Shown: piece after piece, positions 7,215 through 17,400 of the stretch
How the letters are laid out: each line of letters starts with the position of its first letter
Position numbering within the stretch: position 1 is the first letter of the stretch
DNA from: Lachnospiraceae bacterium
Lineage (GTDB): Bacteria > Bacillota > Clostridia > Lachnospirales > Lachnospiraceae
Length of the DNA stretch: 45,439 bases
Direction of reading: 5' to 3'
Assembly (NCBI GenBank): GCA_900766575.1
Contig: CAAFVW010000189.1
Coordinates: forward strand, 1-45,439
Position numbers and translations under genes: made by a program
The notes under the pieces: generated by a model
What the model was told of the DNA's origin: nothing
Database searches by the model: none
Seen by the model: only the letters and a program-made list of their open reading frames with translations

Positions 7215-8582
7215 TTAGTTTACCAGTTTGGCATTCGGATAGATACGTTCCATCCGGACATCCGGGTAATGGGTGTCTAAAAATTGTTCCAGTCCGCTGC
7301 GTTCTGTGGTCTCCACGGAATACGATGCATCACTGCGTTCCGTATATCTGGCCAGAGCCAGCGCGGAGATCAGCATATTGGCAGCCATGAACACGATTAA
7401 TATATTACAGAGGATCGTACCGGTTTTCTTCGGAATCTTTTCAATCCAGTCCGACAGCTTCGGATAGATCAGCCGCATCCATACCACGGCGGCAATGCCC
7501 CAGAAGAAGCAGTACAGCAGATTGATACGTCCGCCCAGATTAAAGGCAAAACCGCTGTAGTCCCAGAAGACGGTGCCAAAGACCATTTCCGTGAAAACAC
7601 TGCAGATATATTCGTAGGCACCGCCCAACAGAGTACCGGCGAGAAAGATGGTACTGTCGCTCTTATTGCGGTAGCGGTAGAGCAACAGGGTAAGGAAGGC
7701 GCAGCCCAGCCCCCAGACAACACTGAAGGGTCCGTAGATGACACTGCTGCGGCTCATCCAGACACCGGCGGTGATACGGCAGAAGATCGTCTCCGTAATA
7801 TCTCCCAGAAAGGCACCGATGAAAAACAGGGAGAACAATTTATAAAAGCAACAGCCCTCAGCAAAAACGGTGGACTTTTTATGTTCGGCTCTGGCCTTTA
7901 CCAGAGTATCCAGGCTGATGGCAGGATAAGATTTCTGCAGACGCTTCTGAATATGCTGTGTCAGAGCATTTTCGAGAATACGGGAAGTCTGTCCCAGACC
8001 CTCTGTAATCTGATCCAGACGGGCGGACTGCTTTTCGAATGCATAGTCCGCCCGGTGTTTCGCCTGCAGCTGTAAGCTTATCGTGGACAGGGCGGAACCG
8101 ATGGTGTCTAACAGGAGCAGCCCGCCCAGCACCAGGAGAAGTACAACGGAAAAAAGATGCGGGATGCGGTCAAGAAGTCCGCATAATAACGGATCCGCAA
8201 ACATTACCGTCACAACACTTAAAACACCCCACAGCAGGGAAAAAGGCAGGCAGATGTAGCCGCCCACATTATAGTGGAAGCGGGAATAATCCCACAGCTT
8301 TTTCTTATAGACTTTTTCGAAGAACATTCCCGTAAAATATTCCAGCAGGGAAGCCAGTACAAAGCCGCCCAGGAACAGGAAGAAGGGATATTCTGTCAGT
8401 TCCGGCAGGAAGATCTCGAACAACACGGCACCGAAACCGTAAATCGGACATAAAGGTCCGGCCACGAAACCGCGGTTGACGAACTTCCGGTGCTGCACTG
8501 CGGCAGCACAGACTTCGATACACCATCCGATAAAGGAATAGAAGAAAAACAGCCAGAACAGGGATAACCAGGATATTGTCAT
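7215..8582 (-). CDS. Putative ABC-transporter-permease family membrane protein (CmpB-type), duplicated
   Basis: A 455-residue polytopic membrane protein of the family named ABC_trans_CmpB, whose transport role has never been firmly shown. Two similar halves are visible. The first (about residues 1-150) contains LWDYSRFHYNVGGYI...LLWG and the second (about 240-420) contains FWDYSGFAFNLGGRI...FFWG. A cytoplasmic alpha-helical segment lies between them. The C-terminal end is hydrophilic. The start at MTISWLSLFWLF is set by AGAGGTG just upstream; an ATG 78 bases earlier lacks a ribosome site. It is followed by the PilZ gene, suggesting a c-di-GMP link, which is inference only. Confidence 0.75.
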   Translation of the reverse strand: MTISWLSLFWLFFFYSFIGWCIEVCAAAVQHRKFVNRGFVAGPLCPIYGFGAVLFEIFLPELTEYPFFLFLGGFVLASLLEYFTGMFFEKVYKKKLWDYSRFHYNVGGYICLPFSLLWGVLSVVTVMFADPLLCGLLDRIPHLFSVVLLLVLGGLLLLDTIGSALSTISLQLQAKHRADYAFEKQSARLDQITEGLGQTSRILENALTQHIQKRLQKSYPAISLDTLVKARAEHKKSTVFAEGCCFYKLFSLFFIGAFLGDITETIFCRITAGVWMSRSSVIYGPFSVVWGLGCAFLTLLLYRYRNKSDSTIFLAGTLLGGAYEYICSVFTEMVFGTVFWDYSGFAFNLGGRINLLYCFFWGIAAVVWMRLIYPKLSDWIEKIPKKTGTILCNILIVFMAANMLISALALARYTERSDASYSVETTERSGLEQFLDTHYPDVRMERIYPNAKLVN

Positions 8583-8697
8583 AAGGACACCTCTTTCGTC
8601 GAAGATTGTCGAACACTGTTTTGTTCCATCATACCACAACGAAAGAAAATGTACCATCATTATATCATTACGCAGAATGGAGTTCCGGATGTCAACA

Positions 8698-8714
8698 GTT
8701 CTCCAATACAGAAC
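8698..8714. promoter_or_regulatory. Putative IclR operator, distal site
   Basis: GTTCTCCAATACAGAAC is an interrupted inverted repeat (GTTCT/AGAAC). It differs at a single base from the site at 9669-9685 before the transporter operon. The shared flank AGAACAC(G/A)AAG also matches. Confidence 0.55.
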
Positions 8715-8766
8715 ACGAAGTTAATTATAGACAAAAGTTACGAGACTAATTTATCAAAATGTGCTA

Positions 8767-8796
8767 TTGATTTTTAAACGGCAAAAAATATATAAT
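8767..8796 (+). promoter_or_regulatory. Sigma-A promoter of the IclR-family gene
   Basis: TTGATT and a perfect TATAAT are separated by 18 bases. Transcription should begin around 8803, inside the tandem repeat at 8801-8840. Confidence 0.75.
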
Positions 8797-8800
8797 GATG

Positions 8801-8840
8801 TTACGAAATGAAGAACGCGATTACCAAATGGAGAACACAA
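8801..8840. promoter_or_regulatory. Tandem 20-bp direct repeat at the iclR start (putative autoregulatory operator)
   Basis: TTACGAAATGAAGAACGCGA is followed directly by TTACCAAATGGAGAACACAA, 16 of 20 identical, one base before the start codon. Each unit carries an AGAAC half-site. Two helical turns separate them, and they cover the predicted +1 to +38. Confidence 0.6.
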
Positions 8841-8841
8841 G

Positions 8842-9603
8842 ATGGTAAATGAGGCAGAAGTAAAAGTAAAGAGCCTGCAGAAAGCTCTTGAAATTTTGAA
8901 CTGCTTTACGAAAAAAAGCAGTTGGGGTGTGACAGAGATCAGCGAACAGCTGGATCTGAATAAAAGTAACGTACATAATATTTTGTCTACGTTCAAAGCA
9001 ATGGGGTATCTGGATCAGGATGATGAAAGCGGCAGATATAAGCTGGGACTCAGCGTGTACTCCCTGTGTTATTCTCTGGGACAGAACTTAAGCATCGGTA
9101 GTGTGGCAGCTCCGTATTTACAGGAACTTGCAGATATGGCTGGCGAGAGAGTCTATCTTGCAATCCCGCATGAACAGGAGATCATCTATGTGACCTCTGC
9201 GTATCCGAAGACCTCCATTGACCTTATGCGGCCGATCATGGGTGAACATGCACAGATGCATTGTACCGGGCTGGGCAAGGCAATGCTGGCGTATCTTCCG
9301 GAGGAGAAACAGCGGGCCTACGCAGCCAGGAAGCTGGAAGCCTATACCGATTATACGATCACGGATGGAGAGGTACTGTTGAAGGAACTCCGGGAGATCC
9401 GGCAGCGTGGTTACGCAATAGACAATATGGAACATGAATTTGGTGTAAAATGTGTGGCGGTTCCGGTGCTTGGCAGAAACGGCCAGGTGGTGGCAGGAGT
9501 GAGTATCACAGGACCTTCCCTGAGATTTTATGACGAACGGATCCAGTCACTGGCAAAGGAATTACAAAATAAAATACGGGAATTACAAAACATTCTTTAT
9601 TAA
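8842..9603 (+). CDS. IclR-family transcriptional regulator
   Basis: A 253-residue dimeric DNA-binding regulator. Residues 5-65 form the IclR winged helix (SLQKALEILNCF, then the recognition helix around LNKSNVHNILSTFKAMGYL). Residues 85-250 form the effector domain, with the typical HCTGLGKAMLAYLPEE segment and the closing VAVPVLGRNGQVVAGVSITGP stretch. It lies just upstream of the locus 1 transport and hydrolase genes, in the same direction, and shares AGAAC-type sites with their leader, so it is the likely local regulator. The effector is unknown; sugar acids or 2-keto-3-deoxy acids are common for the family. Confidence 0.9.
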   Translation: MVNEAEVKVKSLQKALEILNCFTKKSSWGVTEISEQLDLNKSNVHNILSTFKAMGYLDQDDESGRYKLGLSVYSLCYSLGQNLSIGSVAAPYLQELADMAGERVYLAIPHEQEIIYVTSAYPKTSIDLMRPIMGEHAQMHCTGLGKAMLAYLPEEKQRAYAARKLEAYTDYTITDGEVLLKELREIRQRGYAIDNMEHEFGVKCVAVPVLGRNGQVVAGVSITGPSLRFYDERIQSLAKELQNKIRELQNILY

Positions 9604-9614
9604 GTTAAAAATGT

Positions 9615-9645
9615 GAAAAAGGGGATTGAGAAATCAATCCTTTTC
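9615..9645 (+). terminator. Terminator of the IclR-family gene
   Basis: GGATTGA pairs with TCAATCC around a GAAA loop, extended by A-tract/T-tract pairing. It separates the regulator from the transport operon. Confidence 0.75.
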
Positions 9646-9658
9646 AAAAAGATATTTT

Positions 9659-9685
9659 AGAGAACAGGGTTCTCTAATACAGAAC
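9659..9685. promoter_or_regulatory. Composite AGAAC operator before the transport operon
   Basis: AGAGAAC-AGG-GTTCTCT (9659-9675) is a perfect inverted repeat. It overlaps GTTCTCTAATACAGAAC (9669-9685), the near-copy of the site at 8698. Three half-sites lie in 27 bases, about 35 bases before the first permease start codon. Confidence 0.6.
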
Positions 9686-9720
9686 ACAAGAAACAATGAT
9701 TGCACAGAAGGAGAGACAAC

Positions 9721-10626
9721 ATGAAAACATCGCCGTGGAAGAAGATCAAGAAATGCAAATATCTGTACATTATGATGTTACTTCCGATCATCTATTACAT
9801 CCTGTTCCATTATCTGCCTTTGTACGGGGTACTGATCGCATTCAAGGATTACAAGATTGCGAAGGGTGTATGGGGAAGCCCCTGGGTGGGCTTTAAATGG
9901 TTCCAGAAGTTCCTGACGGATCCTTATTTCTGGAAACTGGTGAAAAATACATTACTGTTAAATATCTATGGACTGCTGTGGGGCTTCCCGGTACCGATTC
10001 TCCTGGCACTGATGTTGAACGAAGTAACAAATGCCAAGTTCAAGAGAGTGATCCAGACCGTCAGCTATCTGCCCCATTTCATTTCCACTGTGGTTGTCTG
10101 TGGTATGGTAATGAACTTCCTGTCTCTGGACGGAATCATTAATCAGCTTATCGCGGCATTCGGTTTTGATAAGATCCAGTTCATGGTATTGCCCGAATGG
10201 TTCCGTACCATATTTACGGCATCCGGTATCTGGCAGACCTGTGGATGGACTTCCATTATTTATCTGTCGGCACTGACCTCTGTGGACCAGGAGATCCTGG
10301 AGGCGGCAATGATCGATGGAGCGAACCGTTTCCAGAGAATCAAATCGGTGACACTTCCCTCTATTGCACCGACCATCTCCATTATGCTGATCATGCAGAT
10401 TGGACGACTGATGTCTCTGGGATATGAGAAGATCATCCTGTTGTATAACGGATCTACTTATGAGACTGCGGATGTAATTTCCACATATGTATACAGACGA
10501 GGCATCCTGAGCGCGGACTTCAGTTATTCTACAGCGGTGGGATTGTTCCAGTCAGTCATTGGTGTGATCCTGCTGGTAACATCCAACCAGATATCGAAAA
10601 AACTCAGTGACAGCAGCTTGTGGTAG
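9721..10626 (+). CDS. Sugar ABC transporter permease (LplB type)
   Basis: A 301-residue inner-membrane permease of the carbohydrate uptake CUT1 class, with about six membrane spans. The cytoplasmic EAA loop that contacts the ATPase reads EAAMIDGANRFQRIKSVTLP (about residues 198-217). The short N-terminus (MKTSPWKKIKKCKYLYIMML) and the YHYLPLYG-type sequence after span 1 are typical of LplB proteins importing oligosaccharides. GGAGAG lies seven bases before the ATG. It is first in the operon with a second permease and a large lipoprotein; no ATP-binding subunit is encoded here. Confidence 0.92.
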   Translation: MKTSPWKKIKKCKYLYIMMLLPIIYYILFHYLPLYGVLIAFKDYKIAKGVWGSPWVGFKWFQKFLTDPYFWKLVKNTLLLNIYGLLWGFPVPILLALMLNEVTNAKFKRVIQTVSYLPHFISTVVVCGMVMNFLSLDGIINQLIAAFGFDKIQFMVLPEWFRTIFTASGIWQTCGWTSIIYLSALTSVDQEILEAAMIDGANRFQRIKSVTLPSIAPTISIMLIMQIGRLMSLGYEKIILLYNGSTYETADVISTYVYRRGILSADFSYSTAVGLFQSVIGVILLVTSNQISKKLSDSSLW

Positions 10627-10636
10627 GAGGACAGAA

Positions 10637-11524
10637 ATGGCTAAGAAAGTAAAAATAAAAAGCAAAAAACCGCAGGGAATCGGCAGCAAAATATTTGATG
10701 TTGTGAATTACCTTCTGCTGGCGATCCTCGGATTCATTATGTTCTACCCGATGTTTTATGTATTTATTGTGTCTATCAGTTCTTCACAGTATATCAACCA
10801 GGGACTGGTAACACTGTTCCCCAGAGGAATTAATTTCGATGCCTACAAGGCGGTATTCGAGAACCAGAGAATCTGGAGCGGATATAAGAACACCTTTTTA
10901 TACACAGGTCTGGGAACCCTGATCTGTCTGGTGCTCACCGCAATGTGTGCATATCCTCTTTCCAGAAAGGATTTTTACGGACGTAAGGTATTTACCGTGC
11001 TGATCATGATCACAATGTTCGTAAACGGCGGTATGATCCCTACCTATCTGGTGATCAATAAGCTTCATATGATCAACACTATGTGGGCCATCGTTCTGCC
11101 GCCCGCCATCAGTACCTATAATATGATCGTCATGAGGACTTCCTTCCAGGCGATCCCGGATTCCCTGGTAGAATCCGCATATCTGGACGGTGCAAATGAC
11201 ATTACGATCTTCAGTAAGATCGTCCTGCCGCTGTCCAAACCGATCATCGCAACCATGACTTTATACTATGCCGTGTACCATTGGAACAGCTACTTCCCTT
11301 CCATGCTGTACCTGAATGATCAGAAAAAATATCCTGTACAGGTTGTCATGCGTGACATCGTAATACAGGGTGACACCTCCGAGATTACGGGAAGTGTCAA
11401 TATCATCGCAACCAACTATAAATATGCGGTGATCATTATTTCCATCGTACCTATTCTGCTTGTATACCCTCTGTTACAGAAGTACTTCACAAAGGGTGTT
11501 ATGGTCGGAGCAGTTAAGGGATAA
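10637..11524 (+). CDS. Carbohydrate ABC transporter permease (YtcP/LplC type)
   Basis: A 295-residue second permease of the same importer, with six predicted spans and the EAA-loop sequence ESAYLDGANDITIFSKIVLP (about residues 173-192). The N-terminus is strongly basic. It ends KYFTKGVMVGAVKG, the usual end of this family. AGGAGG lies seven bases before the ATG, ten bases after the stop of the first permease. It should pair with the upstream permease to form the membrane channel. Confidence 0.92.
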   Translation: MAKKVKIKSKKPQGIGSKIFDVVNYLLLAILGFIMFYPMFYVFIVSISSSQYINQGLVTLFPRGINFDAYKAVFENQRIWSGYKNTFLYTGLGTLICLVLTAMCAYPLSRKDFYGRKVFTVLIMITMFVNGGMIPTYLVINKLHMINTMWAIVLPPAISTYNMIVMRTSFQAIPDSLVESAYLDGANDITIFSKIVLPLSKPIIATMTLYYAVYHWNSYFPSMLYLNDQKKYPVQVVMRDIVIQGDTSEITGSVNIIATNYKYAVIIISIVPILLVYPLLQKYFTKGVMVGAVKG

Positions 11525-11572
11525 AGAAACAAACTATAAAGTAAGAATGTATTTAAGAAAAGGAGAGGTTAA

Positions 11573-13255
11573 ATGAAAAAGAAAGCATTCCAAAAACTGA
11601 CAGCCTTATTGGCAGTAACAGCAATGAGCGCATCTCTGTTGACAGGATGTGGTTCCGATGCTTCCGGCAGCAATGATGCCGCAGCAAATAATGCACAGGA
11701 GAGCGCTGCAAGTGCGGGGACACAGGAAGCAAACAGTGAGCATCCTTCCTGGATCAGCGAGGATCCTCTGGAGATCAGCATTATGGTCATGGACTCCAGC
11801 CAGCAGCCCATGGCACAGGATAGCAAGTCCCACGAGGCAATCTTTGAAGCAACCAATGTAAAGCTGGATTTCCAGATTGTTCCTTCCAGCAGCTATGATG
11901 AGAAGAAAAACATTGCGCTGTCTACACAGAATTTCCCGGATATCATTTATCTGAGAAGCGCAAGTGATATTTCCGATTTCGCATCCGAGGGTATTTTTGA
12001 GCCTCTGAGCCAGTATATCAACGAAGAGACCATGCCGAACTTCTACAAGTTCTGGCAGCAGTATCCCGAAATGCAGAGATACATGGTAGACGGCGAAATG
12101 TATGTATTCCCTGTAGTACTTCGTGATGAGTGGGCCAACGGCTTCGGCCCCGTAATCCGTACCGACCTTCTGGAAGAGAACGGCATCGCAACCCCGACCA
12201 CCTGGGATGAAGTACTGGATGCACTGGCACAGTTAAAAGAGATCTATCCTGACAGCACTCCCTGGGCAATCAGAAAGGGAACTGCAAACCTGTTAAAGAC
12301 TACTTCCTACATGTTAGGTTCCGGCTTCGGTTCTGTATCCGCAAGCTCCGGTATGTACTGGGATGAGGATCTGGGCAAGTATGTATACGGTCCCGCAGAT
12401 ACCAATTTCAAAGAAGTGCTGAAGTTCCTGAACAAGGCATATACCACCGGCGTTCTGGATCAGGAATATGCAACAACCGATTCTGATTCCATGACAACCA
12501 AGTGCAGCAGCGGTCAGTCCTTCTTCTTCGTAGATAACAGTGGATTCGGTCAGAACTACACCAACGAACTGCGTAAGATCGACGGTAACGAGAATGCTAC
12601 CTTCCAGGTACTGCCGATTCCCGAGAACAGTCTGGGTGAGAGACGTGCCGTGTCCTACGATACAAGATTCGGTAAGCTGTATGCAATCAACGCAAATGCC
12701 AAGAATAAAGATCAGATCATTAAATTCATCGATTGGATGTACTCCATGGAGGCTTCCGACATTACCAACTACGGTATCGAGGGTGAGACCTTCCAGTACA
12801 ACGCAGACGGCGAGGCAGAATATATTTCCGATTATGTAATGCAGTTCAAGGATGCATCTCCTTCTGACTACTATGCATGCTGGACAGATATTGGTGCAGG
12901 CAAGCTGGACTTCTCCATGTATGCATGCAACATTAAGACCCAGCGTGAGATCCAGATGATCACCGGAAGCTGGTCCGATCTGACAGAAGATTACTGGAAG
13001 ATCATCAATGAGGATGACGCTTATGTACAGCCTCACATTGCACCTTCCTTTACTACCGAAGAGGCAGACCGTGTGAAAGAACTGACCACTGATCTGGATA
13101 CCTTCTTCACACAGGAATACGATAAGTACATTACCGGCAAGGAATCCATCGACAACTGGGATGCACTGATCAAGAAGGCTGAGGATATGGGCGTAAGAGA
13201 ACTGGAGCAGCTGTGGAATGACGCAGAAGCCCGTGCCGTAGCAGAAACCAAATAG
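11573..13255 (+). CDS. Extracellular solute-binding lipoprotein (LplA type)
   Basis: A 560-residue lipid-anchored receptor that captures sugar oligomers for the adjacent permeases. The signal peptide ends in the lipobox LLTGC (Cys about residue 26). An Asn/Ala/Ser-rich linker follows, then a large two-lobed binding domain. The length is at the long end for family 1 solute-binding proteins and typical for LplA-like proteins that bind oligosaccharides. GGAGAGG precedes the start. A hairpin after the gene probably keeps its expression higher than that of the enzymes downstream. Confidence 0.92.
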   Translation: MKKKAFQKLTALLAVTAMSASLLTGCGSDASGSNDAAANNAQESAASAGTQEANSEHPSWISEDPLEISIMVMDSSQQPMAQDSKSHEAIFEATNVKLDFQIVPSSSYDEKKNIALSTQNFPDIIYLRSASDISDFASEGIFEPLSQYINEETMPNFYKFWQQYPEMQRYMVDGEMYVFPVVLRDEWANGFGPVIRTDLLEENGIATPTTWDEVLDALAQLKEIYPDSTPWAIRKGTANLLKTTSYMLGSGFGSVSASSGMYWDEDLGKYVYGPADTNFKEVLKFLNKAYTTGVLDQEYATTDSDSMTTKCSSGQSFFFVDNSGFGQNYTNELRKIDGNENATFQVLPIPENSLGERRAVSYDTRFGKLYAINANAKNKDQIIKFIDWMYSMEASDITNYGIEGETFQYNADGEAEYISDYVMQFKDASPSDYYACWTDIGAGKLDFSMYACNIKTQREIQMITGSWSDLTEDYWKIINEDDAYVQPHIAPSFTTEEADRVKELTTDLDTFFTQEYDKYITGKESIDNWDALIKKAEDMGVRELEQLWNDAEARAVAETK

Positions 13256-13294
13256 GTCATCGGACAAAGGAAAGTAACAGAACATAACACAGAG

Positions 13295-13317
13295 TGAACG
13301 GGCAGGTTACCCGTTCA
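13295..13317 (+). terminator. Hairpin after the binding-protein gene (attenuator or mRNA stabiliser)
   Basis: TGAACGGG-CAGGTTA-CCCGTTCA forms eight perfect pairs in the 88-base gap between the binding-protein and hydrolase genes. No strong T-run follows, so partial termination or 3' end protection is more likely than full termination. Confidence 0.5.
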
Positions 13318-13343
13318 TTCTGCTAAAAAGAGAGAATCAGGCA

Positions 13344-14408
13344 ATGGAAGGTGTGACTGACAGTATGAAGATTACAAATTATACACAGGAATTTATCACA
13401 GATGATAACAAACCCTTTGACAGTGCCCATGCCTCAACACTGCTGGAATTAAAGGACGGCGGCATTCTGGCGGCATGGTTTGGCGGTGCATGGGAAAAGA
13501 ACCCGGACGTAGCGATCTGGACAGCGATACGTGATAAGGACGGCTGGGGACAACCGGTAAAGGCAGCGGATGTAAGAGGAGTTGCCATGTGGAATCCCGT
13601 ACTTTTCCGTAAGGAGGATGGAAAAATTATCCTTTTCTATAAGGTCGGCAAGCTGATCTCGGAATGGGTGACCTGGTATATGGAAAGCGAAGATGAAGGA
13701 CACACCTTTTCAGAGCCGCAGGAACTGGTACCCGGAGATATCGGAGGAAGAGGCCCTGTCAAGAATAAACCTATCCGGTTAAGTGACGGTACCGTACTGG
13801 CTCCCGGATCTCTGGAAGGGGAATTGTGGGACGGATTCGTGGATATCTCCAAAGATGACTGCCGCACTTGGGAGAGAAGCGATCTGGTGCCGCTGCACAG
13901 ACTGGCGATCACAGATAAGGGCGTTCATAATGTGCAGGTGATCGACAGACCTTATGACAGACACTATATCTACGGAAAAGGGATTATTCAGCCTACCCTC
14001 TGGGAGGATCGGGACGGAAAAGTACATATGCTCTGCCGCAGCAGCAGCTCCCGTATCATCCGCAGCGATTCCGAGGACGGCGGAAGAACATGGTGTCTGG
14101 CATATGATACCGGGCTTCCCAACAATAACAGCGGTATCGATCTGGTCAAATTAAAGAACGGCGATCTGGTGCTGGTCTACAATCCCAGAGAGAATCTGCC
14201 CGGCTATTACAAGGGACCGAGAACACCGCTCAGCGTTGCATTGTCCAGAGACAACGGAGAGACCTTTGAGATCCTCTGTACGTTAGAGGATCAGAGAGGC
14301 GATTATTGTTATCCTTCCGTAATCTGCAACGACAACAATAAGATTATGATCACTTATACCTGGAAACGGGAAAAGATTGTGTATGTGAGCTTTACATTAG
14401 AGGACTGA
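13344..14408 (+). CDS. Sialidase-like beta-propeller glycosidase (BNR/Asp-box, COG4692 type)
   Basis: A 354-residue protein with four Asp-box turns: SEDEGHTF (115-122), SKDDCRTW (169-176), SEDGGRTW (243-250) and SRDNGETF (301-308). These mark a six-bladed propeller of the predicted-neuraminidase group. The classical sialidase FRIP motif is absent; the N-terminal signature is HASTLLELKDGGILAAWFGG. No signal peptide is visible, so it acts in the cytoplasm on imported oligosaccharides. The substrate may not be sialic acid. An alternative start (MKITNYTQ, 13365) is preceded by AAGGTG. It is nearly fused to the next gene, with a gap of two bases. Confidence 0.8.
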   Translation: MEGVTDSMKITNYTQEFITDDNKPFDSAHASTLLELKDGGILAAWFGGAWEKNPDVAIWTAIRDKDGWGQPVKAADVRGVAMWNPVLFRKEDGKIILFYKVGKLISEWVTWYMESEDEGHTFSEPQELVPGDIGGRGPVKNKPIRLSDGTVLAPGSLEGELWDGFVDISKDDCRTWERSDLVPLHRLAITDKGVHNVQVIDRPYDRHYIYGKGIIQPTLWEDRDGKVHMLCRSSSSRIIRSDSEDGGRTWCLAYDTGLPNNNSGIDLVKLKNGDLVLVYNPRENLPGYYKGPRTPLSVALSRDNGETFEILCTLEDQRGDYCYPSVICNDNNKIMITYTWKREKIVYVSFTLED

Positions 14409-14410
14409 TT

Positions 14411-17400
14411 ATGAAAGACAGCAACAGGACAAAGGAAGACATCTACAGAAAATTTCAGAATCCGGCAAAAGAATACCGGGGAACTCCTTTCTGGTCCTGG
14501 AATGCGGAAATGACCCCGGAAGAAGTCAGACGTCAGGTAAGAGAGCTTTATGAGCAGGGAGTCGGAGGATTCTTTATTCACTCCCGGGATGGTCTGGAGA
14601 CTCCCTATCTGGGCAGAGAATGGATGGACTGCGTGGAGGCGGCGGTGGATGAAGCAAAACAACTGGGCATAACGGCCTGGCTGTACGATGATGACCGCTG
14701 GCCCTCCGGCAATGCCGGAGGAATGGTGGCAGCCGGAGGAGATGCCTATCGTCTGAAAGGACTGACCCTGCAGGTATGCGACACCTGTGACTCTGCGGTA
14801 TGGAAGGAAGAATATCTTATTGCCGTATTTACCGCATTGGTACAGGGAGATACCATTTATTTTCTGAAGCGGCTGGAAAATGCCATGACAGAAGTTCCGG
14901 AGCCGGAAGAGAAAAAACAGCATCCCGGATGCAGACAGGTGTTTCTCGTTCTGCGCCTGGAAATATCGGCAAAAAGTGAATGGTTCAACGGGGAAACACC
15001 GGTGGACAATCTGAATCCGGATACGGTACAGAGATTTCTGCATCTGACCCATGATAAATATCTGGAACGGTTTGGAGAGGAATTCGGCAAAACAATTCCC
15101 GGAATTTTTACAGATGAACCCAGTCTGGCGGACACACATTCCGCCTTTGGGGCAGACCGGAGCTGGATTCCCTGGACTTACGGATTCGCAGAGTATTTTC
15201 GAGAAAAAAACGGCTATGATCCTATTGACCAAATTCCTTTCTTCTTTTTTGAAGGAGAAGGCAGTGCGAAAATACGGCATGATTATTGGCATGCGATTAC
15301 ATTACGTTTTAGTGAAAACTATTCCAAACAGATTGCCGCATGGTGCAGAGAGCATCATTTGATTATGACAGGTCATTTCCTTCAGGAAGATAAACTTGGG
15401 CTATCTACCAGAGTCAGCGGAGCAACGATGCCGCTGTATGAATATGAGGATATTCCGGGAGTGGATATCCTTCAGGACAAGACGGACGAATTTCTTACCG
15501 TGAAGCAATGTGTCAGCGTGGCACACCAGATGGGGAAAAAGAATGTCATCTCCGAGACCTATGGCGTGACCGGATGGGATTTTACCTTCGAAGGACAGCG
15601 GCATATCGGAGACTGGCAATACGCACTGGGCGTGAATAAGCGTTGCCAGCATCTGGCGTTATATTCCCTGACGGGCGGCAGGAAGAGAGACTGTCCTCCG
15701 GGCTTCGGCTACAATATCCCCTGGTGGAGTAAAGATCATGTGGTGGAGGATTATTTCGGGCGGCTGAGTGCCGTGCTGGAAGAAGGTTCTCCCAGCCAGC
15801 AGTATCTGTTGCTGCATCCGGCGACTACGGCATGGAGCATGATGGGGGCCAGTCCCTATGGCAATCCTGTGCGCCGCAAGGAACGGGATCTGCAGAAGGT
15901 CAATGAATACGGATGGGAATATAATGCGCTGCTGGAAAAGCTTTGCAATCATCATCTGGACCCCGATCTGGGGGATGAGATTCTGTTGGCCAGGCACGGA
16001 TCTGTAAAACAGGGCAGACTGATTCTGGGGAAAATGCAGTACCGGACAGTGGTTCTGCCGAAAATCCGTACCATGCTAGGCAGTACCTGCCGGCTTCTGA
16101 AAGAATTTGTGGAACAGGGCGGTCAGCTGATCGTGACAGATCCGGGACCGATTCTGCTGAATGCCGCAGAAAGCGACCTTCCGGCAGAACTGTGTACCGC
16201 CAAAAATTGTGTGGCGGTACACAGTGATGAGGAACTTATAAAAGCACTGGAAGACGCAGGAGTGCGGACAGTAAGTATCCGGAGCGGAGACAGGGAAGAA
16301 ACCCGCTGTATCGCCTTGCAGAAATTTCTGGAAAAGGGACAGCTTCTGTTCGTGACAAACTATCACCGGACGGAAGACTGTGAGGTAGAGATTCACGTAC
16401 CCTTGGAAGCTTCTGTAGAAGAGTGGGACGCACTCACCGGAACTCATAAGACGGTGGAGGCTGTCACCGGACAGGGGCAGACTGTTTTTCCGACACGGTT
16501 GGAAGCACAGACTTCGCGACTGTTTTTCCTGGAGAAAATGGAGAAAAACGCCGAAAAATCAGCTGGCGCAAGCGTAGTGCCTGCAGAGGCTGACGAAACA
16601 GAACTTCAGGTGCTGCCGGAACGGACAGTGATCCGTCTGACCGATCCCAACCTGTATACTCTGGATAGCTGCAGATACCGCATACAGGAGGGGCACTGGT
16701 CAGAACCTATGCAGGTCTGGGAAGCACAGGAACAGATCCGCACGGGATTGGGAATGCGCTCCATAGCAGCCCTTGGAAAAGAACAGCGTTACCGTTGGGT
16801 AAGAGAACCTCATCCTGCGGACGGAACGGAAGTCTCACTGGAATTTATATTTGAGACGGTGAAAAAAATTACAGGCTACACGGAACTTGCAATCGAACAT
16901 CCGGAAAATTTTCAGATCTATCTGAACGGACAGCCGGTGGAACAGCGGATCACGGGATGCCTGTATGACAAAGGGATCAAAAGGATTCCGCTTCCGGGCT
17001 GGGCAGAAGGAGAGAACAGGCTGCGGCTGATCTGCCGTTATCGTAATTCCATGGAACTGGAAAACTGTTATCTCTGCGGAGAGTTCGGCGTAAATACGGA
17101 ACGGAAGATTACAGAACAGCCGACAGCACTGCTGATCGGAGACTGGACGGCTCAGGGATTGTACCATTATGCAGGCAGCGTCAAATATCTGTATGATTTT
17201 CAATGGAATCCACGCTGTAAAAGGAGAGCGGACAGCCGGATCTATTTGAAATTGAAAGATTTCAAGGGTACCTGCGCTACGGTCAGACTGGGAATGGCTT
17301 CCTATGAAGTTCCCTGGAGAGCAGCGGGAATGATTGACATTACAGACGCATTAGAAGAAGGTGACAATCACCTTGAGATAGAAATTTACAGTTCTTTGCG

